Shown piece by piece: positions 1 to 8,222 of a DNA stretch of 18,827 nucleotides. The stretch is from Lachnospiraceae bacterium (lineage in GTDB: Bacteria > Bacillota > Clostridia > Lachnospirales > Lachnospiraceae), in the NCBI GenBank assembly GCA_003488965.1, contig DNJW01000105.1, positions 1,487 through 20,313 of the forward strand. Reading direction: 5' to 3'. The translations under genes and the position numbers were made by a program. Numbering within the stretch: position 1 is the first letter of the stretch; each line of letters opens with the position of its first letter. Under the pieces are notes generated by a model, which worked only from the letters and a program-made list of their open reading frames with translations, was not told the origin of the DNA and ran no database searches.

Positions 1-193
1 TTTGTTATGTCGTTTACTATAAGTACCGACGGTAATCAAGGATCTGCTTATGGAATATGCAAGTTGCACAATTCGTAATTGGAAAATGACAGTTTCGCAA
101 TTGTCTATTTTGCATTTTTATATCCAGATATAATCTTTCCTATAGTAAAATTCCCACATTCAGAATAACCTTTACACCACTAACCGTTAAGTT
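1..193. other. Intergenic left edge, no gene recognised
   Basis: AT-rich stretch downstream of the leftmost minus-strand gene. It holds one copy of the 39-bp repeat (65-103). A plus-strand frame is open from base 1 to a TAA at 76-78, but only about 25 codons are visible and they match nothing I know, so I do not call a gene. No convincing intrinsic terminator follows the gene that stops at 194. Confidence 0.5.
65..103 (-). repeat. 39-bp dispersed repeat, left copy (inverted relative to 17622-17660)
   Basis: This copy is the reverse complement of 17622-17660 with 38 of 39 bases identical; the one difference is a C/T in the GTTTYGCAATTG part. The core contains the short palindrome CAATTACGAATTG on the minus strand. 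It lies outside any gene. The flanking bases on both sides differ between the two copies, so the repeat boundary is sharp. It probably belongs to a dispersed intergenic repeat family; a partial relative is at 9044-9064. Confidence 0.8.
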
Positions 194-964
194 CTAATTA
201 CCGATGGTATTATAACCATTTTTCACCAGAGTGTCAAGGAATTTCACTGCCGATATATACTTGACATCTCTGCGCATTCCCTCTATCTGTTCCCACTTCT
301 CTTCCACGGACCAAAAGTCCACATATGCTGCCCTTTGAGGCATCTGCTCGCATGGAATCTTATAGCTTTTTCTCGCATCCAGAATCACCGTCTTTCCGTT
401 CTTTCCATATTGCCGTTCCAGTTCCGGTACGCCCGATGCCGGAATCCCATACTCTTCATAAATATACTCCGTAAACTCCTCATATCCGTCCCAATGGTCT
501 GTCACCAATATAAAATGGTTGATTCTGGCCAGATAAGGTTCCAGAAGATAAAGCATCATCTGCCGCTCCTCCCTGAACTGTTCTTCATCCAATGCGCCTT
601 CTATTTGTCCGCCCTCCCATCCGATATAAATCAGGTATTCCAGACACGGCACCTGACAAAGCAGTTTCTCCAATAGTACTTCCGGCGGAAGCCTTTCCTC
701 TATCCCCGCCATATGCGCCAGCTGCGGCTGCAGATAATAATCCTTGGCCTTTTCCTTCTTAATGATGCTGCTTAATTCCTCTGTCAGCCGGTTTTCTTCC
801 CAGCCCCTTTTTTTCAGATAAAATTCCGGTACACCGCAGCATCCCAGCTTTCCGTCTTTCCCCATATCCGTTTCTGCTGCAGCTATCCTTCCCTTGCTCC
901 ATCTATGCTTTTTATAGCTGTCGCCTTTTTTTAAATAAAAATATAAAATCTTTCCCTCGTCCAT
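194..964 (-). CDS. Conserved-looking protein of unknown function (256 aa)
   Basis: I do not recognise the family. The protein is soluble-looking, acidic, rich in Glu, Tyr and Trp, with no signal peptide or membrane segment. It opens MDEGKILYFYLKKGD, has a repeated FYLKK theme near its start, a central segment with INHFILVTDHWDGYEEF, and a C-terminal part containing YVDFWSVEEKWEQIEG. I place the start at 964 because AGGAGG lies 10 bp upstream; an in-frame ATG at 985 has no spaced ribosome site. It follows dus by about 70 bp in the same direction with no terminator between, so it is probably the last gene of the argF-birA-coaX-dus run. The TDHWDGYEEF segment could be part of a nucleotide-binding fold, but that is a guess. 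Coding confidence is good from length, ribosome site and purine-rich coding strand. Confidence 0.75.
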   Translation of the reverse strand: MDEGKILYFYLKKGDSYKKHRWSKGRIAAAETDMGKDGKLGCCGVPEFYLKKRGWEENRLTEELSSIIKKEKAKDYYLQPQLAHMAGIEERLPPEVLLEKLLCQVPCLEYLIYIGWEGGQIEGALDEEQFREERQMMLYLLEPYLARINHFILVTDHWDGYEEFTEYIYEEYGIPASGVPELERQYGKNGKTVILDARKSYKIPCEQMPQRAAYVDFWSVEEKWEQIEGMRRDVKYISAVKFLDTLVKNGYNTIGN

Positions 965-1036
965 GCTGTCTTGTCCTCCTGCCATCCTTTAAAACAAAAT
1001 ATGATACAAGGGACATTCTCATTCACAAAACTGCAT

Positions 1037-2029
1037 CTATCCCTTAGATATGGGAAAAATTTCATCTATTCCTTCCTTAAGCTCTTCCATACTTTCCACA
1101 CTGTTTATTTTGCCTCTGAATCTGGCGGAATTAGGATAGCCTGCCGTATACCAAGAAACATGTTTCCGCATCTCCCTCATCCCGATATATTCGCCTTTAT
1201 ACTGAATCTGCAATGCGGCATGGCGTAAAATCATCTCCCTGACTTCCTCCGGGGAAGGTCCGGCTATTGCCTTCCCGCTCTCCAGATATGCCGTAATCTG
1301 GCGGAAAACCCATGGATTTCCTCTTGCCGCCCGTCCTATCATCACTCCGTCGCAGCCTGTTTCTTCCATCATGCGCTTTGCAGATTCACCGTCAGTCACA
1401 TCCCCATTTCCGATTACCGGAATGTCCACTGCATTTTTTACTTTCTCAATAATTTTCCAATCCGCTTTTCCGGCATAGAACTGTTCCCTTGTCCTTCCGT
1501 GCACCGCCACCGCCGCCGCTCCGGCTGCTTCCGCTGCCTTTGCAATTTCCGCCGCATTCACATGGGCATCATCAAAACCTTTTCTTATTTTTACCGTCAC
1601 CGGCTTTCTTACCGCTTTTACCGTTTTCGATACAATTTCCTCCACTAATGCCGGACTTTTCATCAAAGCAGAACCCTCTCCGTTATTTACCACCTTAGGT
1701 ACCGGGCAGCCCATATTAATGTCCAGAATTGCAAAAGGTTTTTCTTCAATCCGTTTTGCCATCTCACTGATAATTTCCGGGTCTGAGCCAAACAGCTGCA
1801 AAGACACCGGAACTTCATCGGGATGGATTTCCATCAAGGTCTCCGTATTTTTGCTGTTATACATAATCGCTTTTGCACTTACCATCTCCATTCCCAAAAG
1901 CCCCGCCCCCTGTTCCCGGCACAAAAGACGGAATGGCAGGTCCGATACGCCTGCCATAGGAGCTAACAATACATTATTTTCCAAAACCACATCGCCGATT
2001 TTCAGCTTTCTTAACCATTTATCCGCCAT
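1037..2029 (-). CDS. dusB: tRNA-dihydrouridine synthase (DusB-like)
   Basis: FMN-dependent enzyme that reduces uridines in the tRNA D-loop to dihydrouridine in the cytosol. The 330-residue protein has the Dus TIM barrel: LAPMAGVSDLPFR (about 22-34) near the FMN site, INMGCPVPKVV with the catalytic Cys at about 108, TVKIRKGFDD, VHGRTREQFYAGKADW, IGNGDVTD and GVMIGRAARGNPW for phosphate binding. A C-terminal helical tRNA-binding part with MRKHVSWYTAGYPNSARFR follows. Length fits DusB. Its start lies 3 bp after the coaX stop, and its AGGAA ribosome site overlaps that stop, so the two are translationally close. The family is certain; the subfamily (DusB rather than another bacterial Dus) rests on general resemblance. 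Confidence 0.95.
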   Translation of the reverse strand: MADKWLRKLKIGDVVLENNVLLAPMAGVSDLPFRLLCREQGAGLLGMEMVSAKAIMYNSKNTETLMEIHPDEVPVSLQLFGSDPEIISEMAKRIEEKPFAILDINMGCPVPKVVNNGEGSALMKSPALVEEIVSKTVKAVRKPVTVKIRKGFDDAHVNAAEIAKAAEAAGAAAVAVHGRTREQFYAGKADWKIIEKVKNAVDIPVIGNGDVTDGESAKRMMEETGCDGVMIGRAARGNPWVFRQITAYLESGKAIAGPSPEEVREMILRHAALQIQYKGEYIGMREMRKHVSWYTAGYPNSARFRGKINSVESMEELKEGIDEIFPISKG

Positions 2030-2032
2030 TGC

Positions 2033-2803
2033 TCATTTCCTATTCTTCTCGTAAATTATACGAAGCCCTTCCAGTGTCAGCGTACTGTTATAAAATTGGA
2101 TACTTTCCGCTTCCTCGGAAATCAGCCTTCCCAGCCCTCCGGTAGCAACTACTTTCAGATTATCATAGCCGCTCTCTTTTTTTACCTGGCTGACAATATA
2201 TTCCGTCTGCCCTATCTGCCCATATACCAGTCCCGCCTGCATGCTGGAAACCGTTTCCTGGGCCAGAATGGATTTCGGCTTCTTAATCTCTACCTCCGGC
2301 AGTTTCGCCGTTCCCTCCCAAAGAGCCTTCGCCGATATCCGTATGCCGGGAGCTATAATGCATGCTGCAAAACTGCCGTCCTCCGATACCAGGTCATAAG
2401 TCGTCGCCGTTCCGAAATCCAGCACTAGGACAGGTCCCCCATATATCTCGTAAGCCGCCACTGCATCTACAATGCGGTCGGCTCCTATCTGTCTGGGATT
2501 CTCTGTCACCACACGGATTCCTGTTTTAATTCCAGGCCCCACTATAACCGGCTGTGTCCCCAGATACCGGACGACTGCCCCCGTTAAGGCATGCATTACA
2601 TTAGGAACTACACTGGCTATAATCGTTCCTTCCAAATCCCCTCTGTCCACCGAATGAATTCTCAAAAGTTCCATAATACTCATTCCATATTCATCCGAGG
2701 TTCTTGCCTGCTTTGTAGTCATCCGGAAAGTAGCTGCCAGCTCTTTCCCTTTATACACACCATAAGTTATATTTGTATTTCCTACATCAATTACCAGTAT
2801 CAT
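2033..2803 (-). CDS. coaX: Type III pantothenate kinase
   Basis: Phosphorylates pantothenate, the first step of coenzyme A synthesis, using the CoaX (ASKHA-fold) enzyme that resists CoA feedback. The 256-residue protein starts [11 protein letters not shown], with the phosphate-binding Asp at residue 6. It has RTSDEYG, the signature [12 protein letters not shown] (107-118) with an active-site Asp, and DFGTATTYD (129-137) before a C-terminal [11 protein letters not shown]. Length matches the family. An AGGAGG site 7 bp before the ATG at 2803 overlaps the end of the upstream small gene, and dus begins 3 bp after the coaX stop. Sitting next to birA, it puts two cofactor genes together. Confidence 0.97.
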   Translation of the reverse strand: MILVIDVGNTNITYGVYKGKELAATFRMTTKQARTSDEYGMSIMELLRIHSVDRGDLEGTIIASVVPNVMHALTGAVVRYLGTQPVIVGPGIKTGIRVVTENPRQIGADRIVDAVAAYEIYGGPVLVLDFGTATTYDLVSEDGSFAACIIAPGIRISAKALWEGTAKLPEVEIKKPKSILAQETVSSMQAGLVYGQIGQTEYIVSQVKKESGYDNLKVVATGGLGRLISEEAESIQFYNSTLTLEGLRIIYEKNRK

Positions 2804-2814
2804 CCTATAGCCTC

Positions 2815-3162
2815 CTATTCTCCCTCTTCCGCATCCAGCTTTTCATGCAATATAAAAATTCTATAGTAAAGGCTCAGTGCTTCGAACAATTCCTGCCGGT
2901 TTCTCCTTACCTCCCGCACCATCAGCCCGCTGCCGATTTCATCATATAGAAAATCATCCTCTGCAAAATCCGTTTCCATCACCACGTTTCCGTTATTTTC
3001 AAAAGCAATGGTAAATACCCCGCCCACCTCTTCTGTAAACAAAACGCATATAATATGAAGTTCATCCTTAATTGACTGGGGAATCCCTTGAAAAGCCTCA
3101 TTAAAATAATATTTCTGCTCATAGGCGTTAGCACCGCAGAGCACTGTTTTATCATCACACAT
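2815..3162 (-). CDS. Small conserved protein, probably DUF6145 family
   Basis: This 115-residue acidic soluble protein is of unknown function. I recall it as the Lachnospiraceae family DUF6145, from features such as [13 protein letters not shown] (about 9-21), [16 protein letters not shown] and [21 protein letters not shown]; that name is from memory and unchecked. There is no signal peptide, membrane segment or known catalytic motif. Its start overlaps the end of birA by 8 bp (ATGTGTGA), a classic coupled junction, and its stop is 11 bp before coaX. That placement suggests co-translation with birA and coaX, but gives no direct functional clue. An alternating hydrophobic central strand pattern ([19 protein letters not shown]) suggests a small alpha/beta fold. 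Confidence 0.85.
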   Translation of the reverse strand: MCDDKTVLCGANAYEQKYYFNEAFQGIPQSIKDELHIICVLFTEEVGGVFTIAFENNGNVVMETDFAEDDFLYDEIGSGLMVREVRRNRQELFEALSLYYRIFILHEKLDAEEGE

Positions 3163-4132
3163 AACCGTATATCCCCCTCACTGATACTTCCCCTGCATAC
3201 ACTGCAACGGTTTGCCCGTCCCCGGTCTCCACCAGAAGTTCCCCGTATTCATTAATTCCCCTTGCCGTTCCCTCATATTCCCCTTTCGGATCCAATACAC
3301 GTACCTGTCTGTTCCTATTCACCAGATATCCGTTATACTCTTCCATCATATTGGCAAGGCTTAAATCCTTTTCATATCTTTCATAATTTTCTTCAAACCG
3401 CTCCAAAACTCCCTGCAGCAGTTTTGCCCTTGCCATTTTCTTCCCGCTCTCCAGCAAAATAGAAGTAGCCGTTTCTTTGATTTCCTCCGGCATTACATCC
3501 AGATTCACGTTAATACCCACGCCAATCACCACATACTGGATATAATCCGTTTCCACATTCATCTCCGTCAGAATTCCGCATATTTTTTTCCCATTCAGAA
3601 CCACATCATTGGGCCATTTAATACCCGCTTCCAGTCCGCAGCTTTCTATTGCCTGAGCTACGGAAAGAGCCATTACCAATGTAAGCCCCGATGCTTTATC
3701 CGGAACAAATTCCGGCCTTAACAAAATAGTAAAATAAATATCCTTTCCTCCCGGAGATTGCCACGCCCTTCCTCTTCTTCCCTTTCCGGCATTCTGTTTA
3801 TCCGCCACTACCACTGTGCCATGGGCAGCCCCTTCTTCCCCAAAGCGCTTTGCATCCGTATTCGTGGAACCGGTCTCTTCATAATAATAAATATTTTTTC
3901 CTGCCCACTTATTCTGGATACGGCTCTTCAGTTCGCTGGCGGAAAGGACATCCGGATTGACTTTCAACCGGTAGCCTTTATTCTGTACTGCTTCAATCCC
4001 ATACCCTTCTTCCTTGAGCTGATTGATAACCTTCCATACCGCCGTTCTGGAAACACCGAACTTGTTGCAAAGTTCCTGTCCCGAAATATAATCCCCTCTC
4101 TCCCTAAGGAGCTTTAAAATCTCCGTTTTCAT
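3155..4132 (-). CDS. birA: Bifunctional biotin ligase / biotin repressor BirA
   Basis: Activates biotin with ATP to biotinyl-AMP, transfers it to carboxyl-carrier lysines, and in the HTH-bearing form represses biotin genes. The 325 residues show an N-terminal winged helix (about 1-56, with GQELCNKFGVSRTAVWKVINQL), the ligase core with GSTNTDAKR (88-96), the adenylate loop GKGRRGRAW (116-124), KWPNDVVLNGKKICGIL (172-188) and GVGINVN, then a C-terminal SH3-like domain. Because the HTH is intact it should act as a repressor as well as an enzyme. I did not find a matching operator in this window. It starts 33 bp after the argF stop with no terminator between them, and overlaps the next gene by 8 bp. 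Confidence 0.97.
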   Translation of the reverse strand: MKTEILKLLRERGDYISGQELCNKFGVSRTAVWKVINQLKEEGYGIEAVQNKGYRLKVNPDVLSASELKSRIQNKWAGKNIYYYEETGSTNTDAKRFGEEGAAHGTVVVADKQNAGKGRRGRAWQSPGGKDIYFTILLRPEFVPDKASGLTLVMALSVAQAIESCGLEAGIKWPNDVVLNGKKICGILTEMNVETDYIQYVVIGVGINVNLDVMPEEIKETATSILLESGKKMARAKLLQGVLERFEENYERYEKDLSLANMMEEYNGYLVNRNRQVRVLDPKGEYEGTARGINEYGELLVETGDGQTVAVYAGEVSVRGIYGYV

Positions 4133-4165
4133 AATTTTCTTCGCCCTTTGCCGCCTTAACGTTTC

Positions 4166-5164
4166 TTAATATTCCGGTACGCCAAGCGTTGCTGCCATCA
4201 CCGCTTTTATCGTATGCATACGGTTTTCCGCTTCTTCAAAAACAATGGATGCCTCCGATTCAAAGACCTCATCCGTAACTTCCATTTCCTCTATGCCGAA
4301 TTTCTCGCTGATTTCCTTTCCTATCTTCGTATCCAAATCATGGAATGCCGGAAGACAATGCATAAACACAGCACCCTGCCCGGCTGCCTTCATTACTTTT
4401 GCATTCACCTGATAAGGCAAAAGGTCTTTTATCCGTTCCTCCCATACCTCATCCGGCTCTCCCATGGAAACCCATACATCCGTATAGATAACATCCGCAC
4501 CTCCAGCTCCGGCTTCCACATCCTCCGTTAAAGCAATGGTTGCCCCGGTATCTGCAGCAATCTTTTCGCATTCCTCTACCAGTTTTTTATCCGGAAAATA
4601 TTTTTCCGCCGTACATGCCGTAAAATGCATTCCCATCTTGGCACATGCTACCATAAGGGAATTTCCCATATTATAACGGGCATCCCCCATATAAGTAAAC
4701 CGGATTCCCTTTAAATATCCAAAATGTTCCCTAATCGTCAGCAAATCCGCCAGCATCTGAGTGGGGTGAAATTCATTTGTCAGACCGTTCCATACCGGAA
4801 CCTTTGCATATTTTGCCAGTTCTTCCACAATATCCTGCCCGAATCCCCGGTACTCAATCCCTTCGTACATGCCTGAAAGAACCCTTGCCGTATCCGCAAT
4901 GCTTTCCTTTTTGCCGATTTGCGAACCGGACGGGTCCAGATATGTTGTCCCCATCCCCAAATCATGAGCGGCCACTTCAAAAGAACACCTTGTCCGGGTG
5001 CTTGTTTTCTCAAAAATAAGCGCCACGTTCTTGCCCTCGTGCCACTTTGTCAATATCCCTTTTTTCTTTTTTTCCTTTAAATCCGCCGCCAAATCCAGCA
5101 TATATTCAATTTCTTCCGCCGTAAAATCCAAAAGCTTCAGAAAATCCCTCCCTGTCAGGTTCAT
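4166..5164 (-). CDS. argF: Ornithine carbamoyltransferase
   Basis: Transfers the carbamoyl group from carbamoyl phosphate to ornithine, giving citrulline. The 332-residue protein has the carbamoyl-phosphate motif [12 protein letters not shown] (52-63), HPTQMLAD (133-140), the ornithine-side DVWVSMGE (229-236) and HCLPAFHD (269-276) with the active-site Cys. Length and the long-form sequence resemble both anabolic ArgF/ArgI and catabolic ArcB enzymes. No arginine deiminase or carbamate kinase gene is adjacent, so I prefer the biosynthetic reading, but the window cannot decide. GGGAGG lies upstream of the ATG at 5164. A strong hairpin with a T-run lies just upstream (5184-5221), so transcription across that point may be conditional. 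Confidence 0.93.
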   Translation of the reverse strand: MNLTGRDFLKLLDFTAEEIEYMLDLAADLKEKKKKGILTKWHEGKNVALIFEKTSTRTRCSFEVAAHDLGMGTTYLDPSGSQIGKKESIADTARVLSGMYEGIEYRGFGQDIVEELAKYAKVPVWNGLTNEFHPTQMLADLLTIREHFGYLKGIRFTYMGDARYNMGNSLMVACAKMGMHFTACTAEKYFPDKKLVEECEKIAADTGATIALTEDVEAGAGGADVIYTDVWVSMGEPDEVWEERIKDLLPYQVNAKVMKAAGQGAVFMHCLPAFHDLDTKIGKEISEKFGIEEMEVTDEVFESEASIVFEEAENRMHTIKAVMAATLGVPEY

Positions 5165-5183
5165 AATCTTATCCTCCCTATCT

Positions 5184-5221
5184 AAAATCCGGCAGACGGA
5201 ACATCTCTTCCAGCTGCCGGA
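5184..5221 (-). terminator. Hairpin with T-run between SPFH gene and argF (terminator or attenuator)
   Basis: On the minus strand, TCCGGCAG pairs perfectly with CTGCCGGA (8 bp), with a second GGAA/TTCC stem inside the loop, followed by TTTTAGAT. It ends about 20 bp before the argF ATG, with the argF ribosome site right after it. It looks like an intrinsic terminator for the nfeD-SPFH pair, but no clear argF promoter lies between it and argF, so it could act as an attenuator or leave argF dependent on read-through. Confidence 0.6.
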
Positions 5222-5250
5222 ATTATTGCTAACTTTTCTTTTGCTTATCG

Positions 5251-6180
5251 TTACTGTTTTCCGTTTTCTACCACTACTTCCCTTAAAGAAGATGCAAGGC
5301 CTGCAATTCCTTGGATTTCAGAAGGGATAATAATCTTGGTTGCCTTGCCGTCTGCCGCCTTTTCAAAAGCTTCCAGACTCTTGATGGTAAGCACTGCCTG
5401 ATCCGCTCCCGCTTCACGTATCATACGGATACCGTCCGCAGTGGCTTTCTGTACGGTAAGGATTGCTTCTGCTTCACCTTCCGCTTCCCTAATCATCTTT
5501 TCCTTCTGTGCCTCCGCGCGCAGGATTGCCGACTGCTTCTCCGCTTCCGCTTCCAGAATTACGGACTCTTTCTGTCCTTCTGCCACCAGAATCGTTGATT
5601 TCTTTTCGCCCTCTGCCCGCAGAATCGCTTCACGCCGTTCGCGTTCCGCCTTCATCTGTTTCTCCATCGCATCCTGGATTGCTGCCGGCGGAATAATATT
5701 CTTCAGTTCCACACGGTTTACCTTAATTCCCCAAGGGTCAGTCGCTATATCAAGAGACGAACGCATTTTGGTATTAATCACCTCTCTTGAAGTCAGCGTC
5801 TGGTCCAGTTCCATCTCACCGATAATATTTCTAAGAGTAGTAGCGGTCAGATTTTCAATTGCCATAATCGGATTTTCCACACCGTAAGCAAAAAGCTTGG
5901 GGTCTGTAATCTGGAAGAATACAACCGTATCAATCCGCATGGTTACGTTATCCTTCGTGATAACCGGCTGCGGAGCAAAATCTACCACCTGTTCCTTTAA
6001 GTTTACTTTTTTTGCCACCTTGTCCACAAAAGGCATCTTAAAATGGATACCTACCGACCATGTGCCCTGATATGCTCCCAGTCTCTCCATAACATAGGCA
6101 TATGCCTGCGGCACTATCTTGATACAGGAAACCAATATCAAAACAACCAATATCAATATGACAAGCAATACAATTCCCAT
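5251..6180 (-). CDS. SPFH/stomatin-like membrane protein (QmcA/HflK-C type)
   Basis: A prohibitin-homology protein that assembles into membrane microdomain scaffolds. The 309 residues show one N-terminal membrane segment (about 2-20), the SPFH domain (about 22-180, including [41 protein letters not shown] and [13 protein letters not shown]) and a long charged helix. Residues 185-239 are five consecutive 11-residue repeats of the form xILxAEGxKxS, then a C-terminal hydrophobic tail. There is no protease domain. It starts 2 bp after the stop of the NfeD gene; in many bacteria these two are adjacent and work together in membrane quality control or fluidity. Substrates and partners cannot be read from the sequence. 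QmcA is the nearest named E. coli relative. Confidence 0.93.
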   Translation of the reverse strand: MGIVLLVILILVVLILVSCIKIVPQAYAYVMERLGAYQGTWSVGIHFKMPFVDKVAKKVNLKEQVVDFAPQPVITKDNVTMRIDTVVFFQITDPKLFAYGVENPIMAIENLTATTLRNIIGEMELDQTLTSREVINTKMRSSLDIATDPWGIKVNRVELKNIIPPAAIQDAMEKQMKAERERREAILRAEGEKKSTILVAEGQKESVILEAEAEKQSAILRAEAQKEKMIREAEGEAEAILTVQKATADGIRMIREAGADQAVLTIKSLEAFEKAADGKATKIIIPSEIQGIAGLASSLREVVVENGKQ

Positions 6181-6182
6181 AA

Positions 6183-6623
6183 TTAATCCTCTTTTCTTTT
6201 TTCTACTATTAATTTTACCCCATTAATAGCAACAATATTTACCACACTGCCTACTACCAGCTTCATCCCATCCTCTGCCGTCCGTGCCGACCATTCCATT
6301 CCTCCCACAGTCACCTGCCCGATTCCCTGCAGATTATCTATCTCGCTGATGACAATCGCCTGTTTCCCAACAAGACTTTCGGCATTCGTCTTTACTCTGT
6401 CCTTATTAAAATATTTCACCGCTATAGGTCTTGTAAAATACAAAAGGACAAAGGATACGATAAAAAACAGAATAATCTGCACCACCAAAGGCAATCCCAA
6501 GGCTGCAGCAATGACTGCCAGAAGTGCCCCTCCGGCAAACCATATGGTAGTCAGGCCCATTGTAGCTATTTCAATAATGATAAACAACACCAAGGCTACC
6601 AGCCAAAAAATTGTATAATCCAT
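6183..6623 (-). CDS. NfeD-family membrane protein (short form)
   Basis: A short NfeD (146 aa) of the kind encoded next to SPFH proteins; it lacks the protease domain of long NfeD proteins. It has hydrophobic segments at about 4-24, 25-43 and 45-64, then a cytosolic or peripheral OB-fold domain (about 82-143) with VGKQAIVISEI, GQVTVGGMEWSAR and the closing GVKLIVEK. The OB fold is thought to bind the partner SPFH oligomer. The ATG at 6623 has GGGAG 8 bp upstream, and a plausible promoter lies at 6653-6681. The SPFH gene follows 2 bp after its stop, so the two almost certainly form one transcript. Confidence 0.92.
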   Translation of the reverse strand: MDYTIFWLVALVLFIIIEIATMGLTTIWFAGGALLAVIAAALGLPLVVQIILFFIVSFVLLYFTRPIAVKYFNKDRVKTNAESLVGKQAIVISEIDNLQGIGQVTVGGMEWSARTAEDGMKLVVGSVVNIVAINGVKLIVEKRKED

Positions 6624-6652
6624 ATCTGGCGCTCCCTTCCTGCTTTTTTATT

Positions 6653-6681
6653 ATCTTACTATACTTTGCGGTTTTATTCAA
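6653..6681 (-). promoter_or_regulatory. Probable sigma-A promoter for the nfeD-SPFH pair
   Basis: Minus-strand TTGAAT, a 17-bp spacer, then TAAGAT, about 30 bp before the nfeD start. Each box matches four of six consensus bases. It is downstream of the long hairpin repeat, so the pair can be expressed independently of the hydrolase gene. Confidence 0.5.
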
Positions 6682-6735
6682 TATAAGGGGGAAAATATTT
6701 TGGGATTGGATTGCTGAAATGAGACACATAAGTCT

Positions 6736-6807
6736 GCCCGGCCGAAAGGATATTCCTCCGCCGCCGCTTTTTGCGGGGCTTCTTGAGAAATATCCTTTCG
6801 ACCGGGC
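6736..6807. repeat. Long hairpin intergenic repeat, copy 1
   Basis: Two 23-bp arms (6736-6758 and 6785-6807) starting GCCCGG flank a 26-bp centre with its own GC-rich mini-stem around TTTTT. The arms have two mismatches that become G-U pairs in minus-strand RNA. It starts 25 bp after the hydrolase stop. The tail after the right arm (TATTGGT...ATA...AATT) resembles the tail of copy 2 at 17603-17634. No T-run follows it, so it is not a standard terminator. Confidence 0.8.
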
Positions 6808-6831
6808 TGCTGTATTGGTATCATATACTAA

Positions 6832-8040
6832 TTACCAAAAAACATGATCCCCGATAACAATACCTTCGTGAGCCCCTGCTCTTCTAAAGTGGGTGGCTGT
6901 TCCGATATTGGTTGCGCCGTTAATGGCTTCCTGGGCTGCCGTAATACAGCTGTCCGGGATGTTTCCTCCGTATACTCTGGCTACCTTTCCGTTTAGTGCC
7001 GGAGTAAATTGTCCGGATGCATAAATAACGCTGTAAATGGTATTGGGGTATGCGCCGCTTCTAACACGGTTCATAACAGCCGCACCTACTGCCAGATGTC
7101 CTTCATATCCTTGATTTCCCGCCTCGCAGTAAATCAAGGCCGCCAGCAGTCTTGTGTCGTCAGCGCCTACTGCTACGGCACCTTGGTTTGCCGTAAGTTT
7201 AGCTTTTGCCTCTGCCTCCGCTTTCTCTCTTGCCTTGATGGAAGAAATCGTTTCCCCTTCATCTATATGAAAGTCCAAATCCACAAACTCTGCCGAAACA
7301 TAACCTATCTGGCTGTCATATTTTACGCTTATCCAGTCGTCATCCACTACTTCTATCACATCCAGTTCGTCATCCTGTGCCATCAGTGCAAACACCTCGG
7401 ACTCCGTACTGGGCTCTCTTCGGATTCTCAGTGCATCCGTATCAATCGTTACAATAAGGTTTCCTACCTCATCGGCAAGACTTTCTGCTTCCTCGTCAAA
7501 CAGCAGATATTCATCCTTTGCCCAGCCGACCAAATCGCCTGAACGCAGCTTTGTCCATCCGTCTTTTCTTTCCAGTATCCTGCCTCCGCAGTCTTTATAC
7601 AATACGCCGACTTTTTCCGATTCCTCGTCCGCCTGTGCACGCACATTCAAGGCATTCTGTACATCCGCCATTACGAGGTCCGATTTGTTTTCCTCTTCCT
7701 CCGACGTCTTTCTTGACTGCAGGCTTTCTGTTACTGTCTCCTCGGTTACCTGAATCCTTGACGCCGAATTATCTGCCAAAAGATTCTCCGGCACAACTTC
7801 CCCTCCATTTTCTCCTGCTTCCTCTATTGCTTCTATACCTTCATCATTTTCTGCTTCCACACCTGAACCATCGTCCACATCAGGGGCTAGGAGTGTAGCT
7901 ACACCTACATTCAATGAATCCAGATATTCCTGGCTGCTGGTTTTATCCTCACCGGCCACAGCGGTCATACCCACAGCCATCGTCATTATCAGGCTCAACA
8001 TCAGACCTGACAGTACATGAAACGGCTTTCTTCCTGACAT
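6832..8040 (-). CDS. Secreted cell-wall hydrolase with two SH3 domains and a SleB-like catalytic domain
   Basis: This 402-residue exported protein is predicted to cut peptidoglycan. It begins with a signal peptide (about 1-30, cut near AVAG-ED). An acidic linker follows (31-118). Two bacterial SH3 repeats come next: about 120-180 (ALNVRAQADEESEKVG, then GWAKDEYLL) and about 193-255 (ALRIRREPSTESEV, then GYVSAEFV). A charged helix (262-284) leads to a SleB/CwlJ-type Hydrolase_2 domain (about 295-402). That domain contains LLAALIYCEAGNQGYEGHLAVGAAVMNRV, with the likely catalytic Glu at 306, and ends HVFW. Proteins of this architecture in Clostridia need not be spore-specific. It has its own strong promoter (8150-8178), a leader hairpin, and a GGGAGG site before the ATG at 8040. 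Confidence 0.92.
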   Translation of the reverse strand: MSGRKPFHVLSGLMLSLIMTMAVGMTAVAGEDKTSSQEYLDSLNVGVATLLAPDVDDGSGVEAENDEGIEAIEEAGENGGEVVPENLLADNSASRIQVTEETVTESLQSRKTSEEEENKSDLVMADVQNALNVRAQADEESEKVGVLYKDCGGRILERKDGWTKLRSGDLVGWAKDEYLLFDEEAESLADEVGNLIVTIDTDALRIRREPSTESEVFALMAQDDELDVIEVVDDDWISVKYDSQIGYVSAEFVDLDFHIDEGETISSIKAREKAEAEAKAKLTANQGAVAVGADDTRLLAALIYCEAGNQGYEGHLAVGAAVMNRVRSGAYPNTIYSVIYASGQFTPALNGKVARVYGGNIPDSCITAAQEAINGATNIGTATHFRRAGAHEGIVIGDHVFW

Positions 8041-8059
8041 TTCCTTTACCTCCCAATTG

Positions 8060-8093
8060 ATGTCCGGCCCTGATTCCAGGGCTTACCAGACAT
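8060..8093 (-). promoter_or_regulatory. Leader hairpin just upstream of the hydrolase ribosome site
   Basis: In minus-strand RNA, ATGTCTG pairs with CGGACAT (one G-U) and encloses a perfect GCCCTG/CAGGGC stem with a GAAT loop, separated by a 4-nt bulge. It lies within the leader from the promoter at 8150-8178 and ends about 6 bp before GGGAGG. There is no T-run, so it is not a terminator; it could affect mRNA stability or translation. It matches no riboswitch I know. Confidence 0.5.
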
Positions 8094-8149
8094 ATTTTCT
8101 TTCTACTATCTTATGAAAATATTACGAAATTGTTAATTTTGTTACATAA

Positions 8150-8178
8150 ATAATAGCAAAAGAATTGGTTATTGTCAA
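8150..8178 (-). promoter_or_regulatory. Sigma-A promoter for the SH3/SleB-like hydrolase
   Basis: Minus-strand TTGACA, 17-bp spacer, TATTAT: a full -35 consensus and five of six at -10. It lies about 45 bp past the proC stop and gives a leader of about 100 nt before the hydrolase start. Confidence 0.85.
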
Positions 8179-8222
8179 GTTTATGCCGTCTTGTCCTAAT
8201 TTATGCGGAGCAAACTGCAGCT

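Noticed and set aside
6736..6807. Long hairpin as a standard terminator of the hydrolase gene
   Set aside because: There is no T-run after the stem on the minus strand, although the hairpin could still influence RNA ends.
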